From NCBI GenBank assembly GCA_003170915.1, contig PMYB01000120.1:12429-45151 (forward strand): a stretch of 32,723 nucleotides of DNA, written 5' to 3'. Below the pieces are notes generated by a model. That model made no database searches, was not told the DNA's origin, and was given only the letters and a program-made list of their open reading frames with translations. This DNA is from Bryobacterales bacterium. Its GTDB lineage: Bacteria; Acidobacteriota; Terriglobia; Bryobacterales; Bryobacteraceae. Shown piece by piece: positions 1 to 7,867 of the stretch (within the stretch, counting starts at the first letter, position 1; the number at the start of each line of letters is the position of its first letter). The position numbers and the translations under genes were made by a program.

Positions 1-1676
1 CCGGTGGTGGTGTAGGGGTCGTACGAGCCGACGTAGCCGTGTTCCGGGTCCATCGTGTAGATGCCGCGTGTGGCCACCGCGCTGACCTGCTCAGTGCCCA
101 TCACAGGGACCTTCGGATTGGCTTTATGGAACGCATCGGCCGCTGGATCGGCGTAGTTGTAGCCCTGCACGTCGCACGCGGCAAACCCGAACTTGCCCAT
201 GTTATTGCCGCCGTTCGGCGCGATGGAGACCAGCCGCGAGCCATCGTGCCTGGCCGCCAGCGCTTTCATCGTTGTCAGGATGAGCAACCCCTTATCGGTC
301 CCCGCCGTGCCTTCTTCATTGCCCATCGACCACATGAAGACGCTGGGATGGTTGCGGTCGCGCCGGACCAGGTTCTCGAACTGGGAGAGGCCTTCGGGAT
401 TCGAAGACATCATGCGGGTTTCATCGAACACCAGCATGCCAAGCTCGTCGGCGGCGTTCAGCAGCTCCGGTGTTGGCGGATTGTGCGAGGTGCGCAGGGC
501 ATTGCACCCCATCTCCTGGAGCTTTCGAACACGGAAGTACTGCACCGCGTCCGGCACCGCCGCGCCTACGCCGGCGTGGTCCTGGTGATTGCAGGTACCC
601 TTGAGCTTGACGGATTTGCCATTCAGGAAGAAGCCCTTCTCCGCATCGAACGCACAGGTGCGGATGCCGAACGGCGTCTCGTAGCGATCCGTGACGGCGC
701 CGCCCGCCTCGACCTCGGTCACCAGCTTGTACAGATTACGCTGTTCCAGCGACCACAGCGCGGGCGCCTTCACCACCACCTGCTGTTCGTAGACGTGCTC
801 GCCGCCCTCCGCGATGGACGCCGGCGCGGTGGCGGCTTTCCCCACCGCCTTGCCCGCGGGGTCGAGAATAGTCGAGGTGACGCGGGTGCTCTCGGCGCCC
901 TTGCCGTGGTTTTCCACCTCCGTGCGAATCTGGACCGTGGCTTCGCCGGGGTGCACCTCGGCGCGCGCGAACGTGCCCCACTTCTTCACGTGTACCGGGT
1001 TGGTCTTCACCAGCCAGACGTGCCGGTAAATGCCGGCGCCCTCGTAGAACCAGCCGTCGCTCTGGGTGGCGTCCGCGCGGACCAGCAGCACGTTCTTTCC
1101 GCCGGGGGAGGCGAAATCGGTAACGTCGAAGCTGAACGGGTCGTAGCCGCCGATGTGCCTGCCGATGTAAAAGCCGTTGAAGACGACCGTGGCCTCGCGA
1201 TACACTCCGTCGAACTCGATGGTGATGCGCTTACCGGCGTCGGAGGCCGGGAGTTCGAAGATACGGCGATACCAGCCGATGCTGGTGGCGGGGTACGTCC
1301 GCCCCAGTGGATAGAACCCCTTGCTGGAAAGTGCGGGATCGTTTTGGAAGGGCAATTCGATGGCCCAGTCGTGAGGCAGATCGACGGCCTTCCAGTCGTT
1401 GTCGTCGAAGAGCAGCGTGCCGACCGGGCCGAAATTCCCGGTCTTGGAGAAATTGCCCCTGAAATTGAAGTCCTGCGCCGCGTCGGCGGCGTGACCGAAG
1501 TGGAAGCGCCAGCCGAAATCCAGCAGGAGGCATTCCCGGCCGGGTCCCGCAGCCGCGGTTGCAGGTGGCACGGTCCGGTCCTGGGCTGGGTCGCCAATGG
1601 CGATCTCCGCCGCCGCTACAACCGCGGCCGGCGCGGCCAGACTGGTCTTAAACATATCCCTACGTGTCAAGTTCAT
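1..1676 (-). CDS. Glycoside hydrolase family 2 (beta-galactosidase/beta-glucuronidase-like), Tat-exported, 3' end outside window
   Basis: The minus-strand frame is open from an ATG at 1676 to the window edge (about 558 codons), so the C-terminus is missing. The N-terminus has a twin-arginine motif (LTRRDMFK) followed by an Ala-rich hydrophobic stretch, a typical Tat signal. The order then fits GH2: a jelly-roll sugar-binding domain (WYRRIFELP, VYREATVVFNG, GAGIYRHVWL), an immunoglobulin-like domain, and a TIM barrel with LKGTCNHQDHAG, ALRTSHNPP and WSMGNEEG. The NE pair in the last motif is the expected acid/base site. GH2 enzymes hydrolyse beta-galactosides, beta-glucuronides or beta-mannosides; the substrate cannot be fixed because the nucleophile region is only partly present. 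A GGAG lies 7 bases before the ATG. It is transcribed divergently from the PIG-L gene. Confidence 0.92.
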   Translation of the reverse strand, partial: MNLTRRDMFKTSLAAPAAVVAAAEIAIGDPAQDRTVPPATAAAGPGRECLLLDFGWRFHFGHAADAAQDFNFRGNFSKTGNFGPVGTLLFDDNDWKAVDLPHDWAIELPFQNDPALSSKGFYPLGRTYPATSIGWYRRIFELPASDAGKRITIEFDGVYREATVVFNGFYIGRHIGGYDPFSFDVTDFASPGGKNVLLVRADATQSDGWFYEGAGIYRHVWLVKTNPVHVKKWGTFARAEVHPGEATVQIRTEVENHGKGAESTRVTSTILDPAGKAVGKAATAPASIAEGGEHVYEQQVVVKAPALWSLEQRNLYKLVTEVEAGGAVTDRYETPFGIRTCAFDAEKGFFLNGKSVKLKGTCNHQDHAGVGAAVPDAVQYFRVRKLQEMGCNALRTSHNPPTPELLNAADELGMLVFDETRMMSSNPEGLSQFENLVRRDRNHPSVFMWSMGNEEGTAGTDKGLLILTTMKALAARHDGSRLVSIAPNGGNNMGKFGFAACDVQGYNYADPAADAFHKANPKVPVMGTEQVSAVATRGIYTMDPEHGYVGSYDPYTTT

Positions 1677-1705
1677 GTCGATCTCCAATCGCTCAGCATA
1701 ACACC

Positions 1706-1770
1706 GCTCCCTGACGGTCGCGGCTCGGAATGAGGCGGCGCACTGAGCCGCAAGCGTAAGCGAGCGGTGG
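1706..1770. repeat. Intergenic dispersed repeat, copy 1 (single arm)
   Basis: Positions 1706-1730 contain CTCCCTGACGGTCGCGGCTC-type sequence that recurs with one or two changes at 15022-15046, where it is followed by its inverted arm. Positions 1737-1770 add a second motif with spaced GCG units (CCGCAAGCGTAAGCGAGCGG). Both lie between divergent genes and code for nothing convincing. The pattern resembles short dispersed intergenic repeats found in large acidobacterial genomes; this is recollection rather than a search result. Confidence 0.55.
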
Positions 1771-1788
1771 GCCTAAGTGACATTGGCC

Positions 1789-1815
1789 AGTAAGTCAAAG
1801 AGCATTGTACTTACT
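1789..1815. promoter_or_regulatory. Candidate operator: inverted repeat over the -35 region of the PIG-L promoter
   Basis: AGTAAGT (1789-1795) and ACTTACT (1809-1815) form a perfect 7-base inverted repeat with 13 bases between the arms, so the arm centres are 20 bases apart, about two helical turns. The right arm falls where the -35 element would sit for the TATAAT at 1833-1838. A dimeric repressor is a reasonable guess; no regulator gene is adjacent. Confidence 0.4.
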
Positions 1816-1832
1816 AGACAGGGTAAATGGGG

Positions 1833-1838
1833 TATAAT
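1833..1838 (+). promoter_or_regulatory. Perfect -10 box (TATAAT) implying a leaderless mRNA for the PIG-L gene
   Basis: A consensus TATAAT at 1833-1838 ends 8 bases before the ATG at 1846. Bacterial transcription usually starts about 6-8 bases after the hexamer, which places the start at or next to the A of the ATG. No good -35 is present (CTTACT at 1810-1815 at 17-base spacing) and no Shine-Dalgarno sequence is suitably placed. The ATG at 1846 starts a clear signal peptide, which supports it as the real start over the upstream in-frame codon at 1777. Confidence 0.5.
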
Positions 1839-1845
1839 TTTTCAC

Positions 1846-4575
1846 ATGCGTCTTCGATTCATATTCGCTCTTGGGCTGAGTACGGGCATCATTGGTCTAA
1901 CCGGCATGTTGGTGGCGCAGAACCGCATGAGTTTTTCGCGGGTGGCGCCGGACGGCGGCCACATCGGGCTGGGCCTGGCGCTTCGTAAGCTGAGCGTCTC
2001 CGGGACGTTCATGCAGTGCCCGGCGCACCCCGACGACGAGACCAACGCGCTGTTCGCCATGTTCGGGCTGGGCATGGGCCTGCGTGCGATCGACCTGCAA
2101 AACAATCGCGGCGACGGCGGGCAGAACGAAATCGGTCCGGAGCTGTTCCGGGACATGGGCGTGCTGCGCACGTCCGAGCTGCTGGCGGCGCACCGCCTCG
2201 ACGGCGCCGAGCAGTACTTCACGCGCGCCATCGACTACGGCTACTCGTTCGACCCGGAGGAAGTGATCGGGAAGTGGGGCCGGAAGGAGATTGTCGGCGA
2301 CTACGTCCGGCTGTTCCGCACCCTCCGCCCCGACGTGGTGCTCACGATGAACATTCAGGGCCGCGGCGGGGACCGGGCCCACGAGGCGACCACGATTCTG
2401 GTCCGGGAAGGCTTCCGCGCAGCCGGCGATCCCGCCATGTACCCCGAGCAGATGAAGGAAGGGCTCCGGCCCTGGCAGGGGAGGAAGCTATACTTCTCGG
2501 GCGGCTTCGGCGGCGGAAGAGGCGGCCCGGCACCAGCAGCAGTGAAGCTCACCCCGGTCAGCACCGCGGCGTACGACCCGCTGCTGGGCCGCACTTACGC
2601 GGAGATCGGCGCCGACGCGCGCGGCATGCACAAATGTCAAGGGACGGGTGGACTGGGAATGCTGCCCGGAATGGCCGGTGGGCGGGGCGGCCGCGGAGGC
2701 GGAGGCGGCTACCAACTCATGGACAGCACCATTTCCGGACAGATGGCGAAAGACGAAACGTCGCTGTTCGATGGCGTGGGTACGAGCCTTGCGGCGGTGG
2801 CGCAGTTTGCCGGGCCCAAGCCGCCCGAGGCGCTGACGGCCGGGCTCGAGGCAATCGTCAACGATGCGAAGCGCGCACGGATCGCGTTCGAAGCCGGTAA
2901 CGACGCGGGCGCCGCCGCGCCCATCGAGGACGGTCTCGCCAAGTTGCGGGCGCTGCGCGCGCGGCTCGGCTCGCTCGGGCTGAGCGACGCGGCGCGGTAC
3001 GAGATCGACTTCCGTCTTCAGAACAAAGAACGCGACTATGAGGAGGCCGTCCTGGCCGCGCATTACATGACCTTCGACGCGCTGGCCGACGACGGGCTGG
3101 TGATCGCCGGGCAACCAGTGAGGCTTTCGATTGTGGCTGTGAACCGGGGCGCGGTTGACGTGAGCGTGACGGGCGTGGCGATTGCCGGTTTAGACACGTC
3201 CGGCCGATGCGCGCCGGAGCCGGTGAAAAAGGACGGCGTTTACTCTTGCACCGTGGAGGCGCACATCCCCAAGAGCGCGAAGCCGACGACGCCGTACTTC
3301 CACGACGATTACTGGAAGAACCCGTCGAATCCGGCCATCGACATCTTCGATCCAGGCGTGCCATTCGGCGTCCCGTTCGCACCGACGCCGTTTCGGGTCA
3401 CCCTGCATGTGAAGGCGGGGGATGTCGAGGTCACCAAGGAAGTGCCGGTCGCATTCCGCTACGTCAAGGACATCTACTTCGGCGACAAGCGGATGGAACT
3501 GAACGTGGTTCCGGCTTTCTCGGTGAGGGTGACGCCGGAGCTGGCGGTGATTCCGGTGGCCGACGGAGGAGCCGCGGCGAAACCCGTCGAGCGCGAGATC
3601 CACGTTTCGGTGACGAACGGCACGAAGGGCGCGGCGCAGGCCAGCGTGGCGCTGGAGCTGCCGGCGGGATGGAAGACCGCTCCCGCGAGCGTGCCGCTCG
3701 GCTTCGCGCACGAGGACGAGTCGCTCTCGGCGCGCTTCCAAATCACGGCGCCGGCGCAGGTGAAGGCCGGCGAGTACATGCTGCGCGCGGTGGTGACATC
3801 GGCGGCGGCGGGGGACGAGAAGTTCGCCAACGGATACCAGGAAATCGAGTATCCGCACGTGGAACGCCGGCAGGTGATCAAGCCGGCCGAGACGGCGCTC
3901 AAGGTCATCGACGTGAAGGTGGCCCCCAACCTCAACGTGGGCTACATAGTGGGCGTCGGCGACCAGGTGCCGCCGGCGATCGAGCAGTTGGGCGCGAAGG
4001 TGGCGTTCATCGACCAGGATGAATTGGCGTGGGGCGACCTGTCGAAGCACGACGTGATTGTGACCGGCGTGCGCGCGTATGAGCGGCGCGCCGATCTTCG
4101 CGCTTACAATCGCCGCCTGCTGGATTACGTGGAACGCGGCGGAACGGTCATTGTTCAATACAACAAGATGGAATTCAACCAGGCGGAATACGGTCCGTAC
4201 CCCGCGAAAGTCAGCGGAAACCGCGTGTGCGATGAGACGGTGCCCGTCAAAGTGCTGGCGCCGGCGCACCCGGTGTTCAACTATCCGAACAAGATCGGCC
4301 CGGCGACGTGGGCTGGATGGGTGCAGGAGCGCGGCCTCTACTTCCTGGGAGAAAAGGACGCGAAGTACACCGACCTGGTATCGATGACTGACTCGTTCAA
4401 GGACAATCCGGGAGAGAAGCTAGGGTCATTAGTCGAAGGGCGGTACGGCAAGGGCCGGTGGATCTATCTGGGCCTCGGGCTATGGCGTCAACTGCCGGCG
4501 GGAACGGACGGCGCGTACCAGTTACTGGCTAACTTGATCAGCCTGCCGAAGTCGGCGGGGGCGGCGAAGAAGTGA
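1846..4575 (+). CDS. Secreted PIG-L/LmbE-family deacetylase-like protein with C-terminal glutamine-amidotransferase-like domain
   Basis: This 909-residue protein begins with a hydrophobic signal peptide ending near residue 24 (MLVAQ). Residues 55-260 form an LmbE/PIG-L domain: AHPDDE (H61, D64) and RAHEA (H179) supply the zinc ligands of this family of GlcNAc-type deacetylases, and MHKCQ near 261 is also family-typical. Two glycine-rich stretches (about 220-230 and 277-288) look like flexible loops. The middle carries beta-sandwich segments like NPCBM/NEW3-associated modules (about 420-680). The last ~220 residues (VIVTGVRAYERR, GGTVIVQYN, GRWIYLGLGLWRQL) resemble a class I amidotransferase-like fold, as in large secreted acidobacterial PIG-L proteins. 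The substrate is unknown; an N-acetylated glycan is likely. The start at 1846 is chosen over 1777 because of the signal peptide and the promoter position. Confidence 0.9.
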   Translation: MRLRFIFALGLSTGIIGLTGMLVAQNRMSFSRVAPDGGHIGLGLALRKLSVSGTFMQCPAHPDDETNALFAMFGLGMGLRAIDLQNNRGDGGQNEIGPELFRDMGVLRTSELLAAHRLDGAEQYFTRAIDYGYSFDPEEVIGKWGRKEIVGDYVRLFRTLRPDVVLTMNIQGRGGDRAHEATTILVREGFRAAGDPAMYPEQMKEGLRPWQGRKLYFSGGFGGGRGGPAPAAVKLTPVSTAAYDPLLGRTYAEIGADARGMHKCQGTGGLGMLPGMAGGRGGRGGGGGYQLMDSTISGQMAKDETSLFDGVGTSLAAVAQFAGPKPPEALTAGLEAIVNDAKRARIAFEAGNDAGAAAPIEDGLAKLRALRARLGSLGLSDAARYEIDFRLQNKERDYEEAVLAAHYMTFDALADDGLVIAGQPVRLSIVAVNRGAVDVSVTGVAIAGLDTSGRCAPEPVKKDGVYSCTVEAHIPKSAKPTTPYFHDDYWKNPSNPAIDIFDPGVPFGVPFAPTPFRVTLHVKAGDVEVTKEVPVAFRYVKDIYFGDKRMELNVVPAFSVRVTPELAVIPVADGGAAAKPVEREIHVSVTNGTKGAAQASVALELPAGWKTAPASVPLGFAHEDESLSARFQITAPAQVKAGEYMLRAVVTSAAAGDEKFANGYQEIEYPHVERRQVIKPAETALKVIDVKVAPNLNVGYIVGVGDQVPPAIEQLGAKVAFIDQDELAWGDLSKHDVIVTGVRAYERRADLRAYNRRLLDYVERGGTVIVQYNKMEFNQAEYGPYPAKVSGNRVCDETVPVKVLAPAHPVFNYPNKIGPATWAGWVQERGLYFLGEKDAKYTDLVSMTDSFKDNPGEKLGSLVEGRYGKGRWIYLGLGLWRQLPAGTDGAYQLLANLISLPKSAGAAKK

Positions 4576-4769
4576 GTGGGGGAAACGCCAAGCAGGCCAG
4601 CCTCAGTGAGGGAGATTGTGTGGCGCTGACCCTCAACAGCGACGGCAGCATCGCCTTGCGCCCGACCCGGCGAAGGTACGAACTGTCGGAACTCGTCGCT
4701 CGGATCACACCCAAGAATCGGCACCGGGAAACAGGCTGGGGACAGCCTCAAGGCGAGGAATCCTGGTGA
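4572..4769 (+). pseudogene. MazE/AbrB-type antitoxin remnant lacking its DNA-binding N-terminus
   Basis: A 65-codon frame starting at a GTG that overlaps the PIG-L stop ends in RRRYELSELVARITPKN, RHRETGWG and EESW. These are hallmark C-terminal motifs of MazE/ChpR-type antitoxins. LSEGDCVALTL is the end of the AbrB-like fold, but the roughly 25 preceding residues (normally a W-G-N-S motif and an amphipathic strand) are absent, and the frame instead begins in the tail of the PIG-L gene. It has lost its own start and DNA-binding half. It is followed, overlapping, by a toxin stub in the order expected of a mazEF operon. Confidence 0.7.
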
Positions 4770-4890
4770 GGGCTGCCTTGGTATCGGAGGCCGGTAATTA
4801 TGTCTGGTTGACGTTCGACCCTCAAGCGGTGGGGTCGGTCCGCCCAACTTCCGAGTGCGTGATCCAGGCGCGACGATTCGGAATTAGACT
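4766..4890 (+). pseudogene. MazF/PemK-type toxin stub
   Basis: A GTG at 4766 overlaps the end of the antitoxin remnant. The frame reads EAGNYVWLTFDPQA, matching the first beta strand of MazF/ChpBK mRNA interferases (usually Y/L-V-W-L-x-F-D-P-Q-A-G-x-E-Q-x-G-R-R-P). Similarity stops after DPQA: the following GHEQAGRRP-like segment, the catalytic loop and about 85 further residues are missing. The frame then runs into the 3' end of the convergent Sel1 gene. It cannot encode an active toxin. The right boundary is approximate. Confidence 0.6.
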
Positions 4891-4923
4891 ACTTCCACGT
4901 CCGACGGTACGATGTCCATCCCC

Positions 4924-5781
4924 TCAAGGACGTTCCCAGACCCATCCAGAAGTCCCCTGCGTGCCGCCGCCTTCCAATTCAATTGTGACGCTGGTAATCC
5001 AGGGCACTTCCGGCGATTGCGGGTGAATACGAAGACTTCGTTCAGCAAGTCTGCCGCCGCCGAAGCGCTCCCAGGTCTCGCGGTTCTGAGCGTAGATCAC
5101 GGAGCCCTCTTGAGGAACCAGCAGGCGCACCTCTGCCGCCACTCGTCTTTGCGCGATGAGGATGACACGTGCGGGAAGCCCAAACATCCCCGGATCGCCA
5201 CCTTGCCACACGAGTCGACCGCGCAGTCCGGATTTCCGCAAAGTTTCAAGTTCCGCGGAGTTGATATCAGGTGTAGGCCGGTTGAGATACGCCATGTCCG
5301 GCGATGGTTGAAGGCGAGGATTCCGAAGGTCATCAGGAACAGGCTCATACTCTAGGTTCTGGGGTCCCGGAAACCAGCGGATCTTAATAACCGTCAACGC
5401 AGTGCGCCTGAAACCCAGTTCTGCGGCTTTCAAGTACCACCTTTGAGCCTCATCGAAGTCTTGTGATGTGCCGCGCCCCATCTCGTGTAAGCACCCGATC
5501 GACCACGCGGCAACACCAAGTCCCGTATCGGCGGCCTTGCGGTACCAGTGCATTGCTTGTGTGTAATCGTGCGGAACACCTTGAACCTCTTCCAGTGACC
5601 TGCCGAGCCAGAACATCGATATAGCATCTCCAGCCTCGGCGGACGCGCGTAGGGTAGCCACTGAACCTTCAGCATCGCCCTTGATGAGCAACTGCTTCGC
5701 GTCCCGCGGCATGGGCGGCCATCCATTGAACTGTGCAGCCAGCGGGAAGCCCAGGAAGAGCATCCAAAACATCCGAAGCAT
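4924..5781 (-). CDS. Secreted Sel1-repeat (SLR) protein
   Basis: This 285-residue protein starts with a short signal peptide (MLRMFWMLFLGFPLAAQ). Residues about 35-130 contain one degenerate and two clear Sel1-like repeats (AMHWYRKAADTGLGVAAWSI and AQRWYLKAAELGF). Sel1 repeats are TPR-like helical hairpins used as protein-binding scaffolds, often at the envelope. The C-terminal ~150 residues show no known family; they look beta-rich with alternating hydrophobics (LPARVILIAQRRVAAEVRLL, SVTIELEGG). It is convergent with the mazEF relic. A secreted scaffold or interaction partner is the most that can be said. Confidence 0.8.
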   Translation of the reverse strand: MLRMFWMLFLGFPLAAQFNGWPPMPRDAKQLLIKGDAEGSVATLRASAEAGDAISMFWLGRSLEEVQGVPHDYTQAMHWYRKAADTGLGVAAWSIGCLHEMGRGTSQDFDEAQRWYLKAAELGFRRTALTVIKIRWFPGPQNLEYEPVPDDLRNPRLQPSPDMAYLNRPTPDINSAELETLRKSGLRGRLVWQGGDPGMFGLPARVILIAQRRVAAEVRLLVPQEGSVIYAQNRETWERFGGGRLAERSLRIHPQSPEVPWITSVTIELEGGGTQGTSGWVWERP

Positions 5782-5879
5782 GCCAGTACTGTAACACAGG
5801 TTCGGTTGCTTACCACGCCTCTACTGGTCTCCGGTGTGTGGTCGCACACTCGGAAACAGTCCACTTGGGCAATTCGGTG

Positions 5880-6191
5880 GCTGCCCCCGGCGGAGAGCTT
5901 CGCCCAATAGTCATCGACTTCCTGCTGTGAGTCGCATCGCACAACGAACGAGACTGCTTCGGTGAACTTGAATAGCGGACCACCGTTGAGGGCGGTGAAC
6001 ATCTGGCCGTCGAGTTCGAAGGCAATGGTGAGGATGCTGCCCTTCGGCCCGCGGCTGTCGTCGGCGGTGCGTAACTGGTCAAGGCGGCGCGAGTTCTTGA
6101 ATACAGTGAGATAGAAATCGACAGCCTCTTCGGCGTTCGAGTCGAACCAGAGAAACGGCGTAATGCGAGGAAAGCCTTGGAGAGCATTCAT
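5880..6191 (-). pseudogene. PhnB/3-demethylubiquinone-methyltransferase-like VOC protein, C-terminus lost
   Basis: From an ATG at 6191, with AAGGAGG about 12 bases upstream, the frame encodes MNALQGFPRITPFLWFDSNA, AEEAVDFYLTVF, FELDGQMFTALNGGP and EVDDYWAKLSAGG, a textbook first two thirds of a PhnB-like VOC protein. The conserved tail (normally C-G-W-L-K-D-K-x-G-x-S-W-Q-V-V-P and about 50 more residues) is absent. After residue ~104 the frame continues as unrelated low-quality sequence that overlaps the Sel1 gene in another frame until 5430. The gene appears truncated by a deletion near 5880. An active enzyme is unlikely, since the second half of the fold is gone. Confidence 0.75.
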
Positions 6192-6264
6192 CGAAATCAC
6201 CCAGCCTCCTTGCTTTTGACATGTTATCACGGCCGGTACGCTACGCTGAATAGAGCTGAACAAC

Positions 6265-6741
6265 ATGAAGACCAACGCAGTGCGGCTTCTGGATACACTC
6301 GGCGTCCGGTACGAGTTGCGCGAGTACGAGGTTGATCCGGCGGCCTTGGAGGCGGAGGCGGTGGCTCGCAAGATCGGGTTGCCTCCGGAACAGGTGTTTA
6401 AGACGCTCGTGGCGGGCGGGGACCGAAACGGCATTTGCCTGGCAGTTGTACCAGCGAACATGGAGTTGGACGAAAAAGCGCTCGCGCGGCTCACGGGCGA
6501 TCGGAAGTTGGAACTGGCGCCCCTCAAAGAAGTACAGTCACTGACCGGATATGTCCGCGGCGGCGTGACCGCGCTGGCCTGCAAGCGGGAGTATCCGGTG
6601 TTCGTGGATGAGACAGTGGAACTGTTTGATGTGATCTCCGTGTCTGCGGGCGTGCGGGGAACACAGATCGTGCTGAAGCCCTCGGATTACCTTGCGGCCG
6701 TCAATGGCATTGTGGGAGCTATCACCCGGAGCAAACGGTGA
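6265..6741 (+). CDS. ybaK: Cys-tRNA(Pro)/aminoacyl-tRNA deacylase, YbaK/EbsC family
   Basis: A complete 158-residue protein of the usual YbaK length. These cytoplasmic editing enzymes hydrolyse mischarged Cys-tRNA(Pro). The sequence shows the family signature throughout: MKTNAVRLLDTLGVRYELRE, an IGLPPEQVFKTLV helix, the substrate-pocket strand AVVPANMELDEKAL, LTGYVRGGVTAL around the conserved Gly-Tyr-x-x-Gly-Gly loop, and the terminal SAGVRGTQIVLKPSDYL. It begins 73 bases from the divergent VOC remnant and is convergent with the DegT fragment, 5 bases from its stop. Nothing is broken here, in contrast to both neighbours. Confidence 0.92.
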   Translation: MKTNAVRLLDTLGVRYELREYEVDPAALEAEAVARKIGLPPEQVFKTLVAGGDRNGICLAVVPANMELDEKALARLTGDRKLELAPLKEVQSLTGYVRGGVTALACKREYPVFVDETVELFDVISVSAGVRGTQIVLKPSDYLAAVNGIVGAITRSKR

Positions 6742-6746
6742 GGTCT

Positions 6747-7532
6747 TCACCTCGCCGCCCGGTCCCATTCCAGAACTTTCTCCACGACGCAATCGACCTC
6801 CTCGGCGGTCAGCTCGGGAAACATGGGCAGCGAGACGCAGCAGGCGGCATTGCGCTCGGAGTTGGGAAGGGGGCCGGCGATGCGGGCCGGCTTGCCCCAA
6901 GGGTAACCTTCCTGCTGGTGAATGGCGATGGGATAGTGACACTTGGCGTCGATGCCGTGGGCGGTCAGGAAACCGAGCAGTGACTCGCGATGCTCCGGCT
7001 TCTTCGTCTCGATGACATACAGATGATAGATGTGGCAGTTACCGGGTGCTTCGTAGGGAAGATGGATGTTGGCGGCGTCACGCAGGCCCGCGGAGTAGCG
7101 CGCGGCCCACTTGCGGCGCAGGGCGTTCCATTCGTCGAGGTGCTTCAACTTGGCGCTGAGCACTCCGGCCTGCGGGTCGTCCAGGCGGCTGTTGTAGCCC
7201 ATGCTGTGGCAGGATCTTTTGCCGGACCCGTGGTTGCGCAGCTTGCGGATTTCGCGGTCCACATTCTCGTGGTTAGTGAGGACCGCGCCGCCATCGCCAA
7301 AACAGCCGAGGTTCTTCTGGATGATGAAGCTGGTGCACGCAGTGTCGCTCAATTGGCCGACGGTGAAGCCGTCTCCGCGGGCGCCGATCCCCTGCGCATT
7401 GTCTTCCACGATCAAAAGATTGTGCCGGCCGGCGATCTGGCGGAGGGCCTTCATGTCGGCGGTCTGGCCATATAGACGAACCGGTACCAGGGTCTTGGTC
7501 CGGGGCGTGATGGCGGGTTCGACCTTGGACGG
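6747..7532 (-). pseudogene. DegT/DnrJ/EryC1/StrS aminotransferase, N-terminal third missing
   Basis: The minus-strand frame gives SKVEPAITPRTKTLVPVRLY, VEDNAQGIGARGDG, SFIIQKNLGCFGDGGAVLTN (with the PLP-binding lysine), RNHGSGKRSCHSMGYNSRLD and a complete C-terminus. These PLP enzymes make amino sugars. A normal member has about 370 residues; the first ~120, including the start and part of the PLP site, are missing. Recognisable sequence begins at 7532, where the 5'-truncated Gfo/Idh gene begins on the other strand. The ATG at 7454 lies inside the domain and is not a credible natural start. The same family normally follows Gfo/Idh genes in sugar-modification clusters, so both pieces may come from one collapsed locus. 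Confidence 0.8.
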
Positions 7533-7534
7533 GT

Positions 7535-7858
7535 GACGATGGCTGGGTGTGGGTGGACCGCAGCGGCATCGCGGCGCAACCGCGATCGGTGCTGAGCAGC
7601 GTGATTCGCCCCGACGAGATCCGGCTGGAGCGTTCGCCGGGGCATCACCGCAATTTTCTGGAGTGCGTGATCACGCGGCGCCGCACTATCGCGCCGCCGG
7701 ATGTGGCGCTGCGGTTGGCGACACCGGGATACCTGGGCATTATCGCGATCCTGACCAAGAGCAAGATCAGGTGGGACCCGATCGCGCAGAAGATTTTGGA
7801 TAATCCGGCAGCCGAAAGGCTGCTGGGGCGGACCATGCGAAGTCCGTGGCGTATCTGA
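7535..7858 (+). pseudogene. Gfo/Idh/MocA oxidoreductase, C-terminal fragment
   Basis: The plus-strand frame reads GDDGWVWVDRSGI, SVIRPDEIRLERSPGHHRNF, PGYLGIIAILTKSKIRWDP and LLGRTMRSPWRI before a TGA at 7856. This is the standard tail of secreted Gfo/Idh/MocA dehydrogenases of Acidobacteriota and Planctomycetota, which use NAD(P) to oxidise sugar derivatives. Only about 105 of roughly 400 residues remain; the Rossmann domain, the catalytic lysine region and any start codon are gone. The fragment starts at the same joint as the oppositely oriented DegT fragment and stops 9 bases before the HEAT-like gene. Confidence 0.75.
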
Positions 7859-7867
7859 GGTGGAATC

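Noticed and set aside
39..1733. Long plus-strand open frame (564 codons) opposite the GH2 gene
   Set aside because: Arg/His/Val-rich translation with no family motifs; the minus strand carries the full GH2 signature. Typical antisense frame of GC-rich DNA.
3190..4269. Minus-strand open frame (359 codons) inside the PIG-L gene
   Set aside because: Composition dominated by His, Arg and Val, no domain, and fully covered by a well-supported gene.
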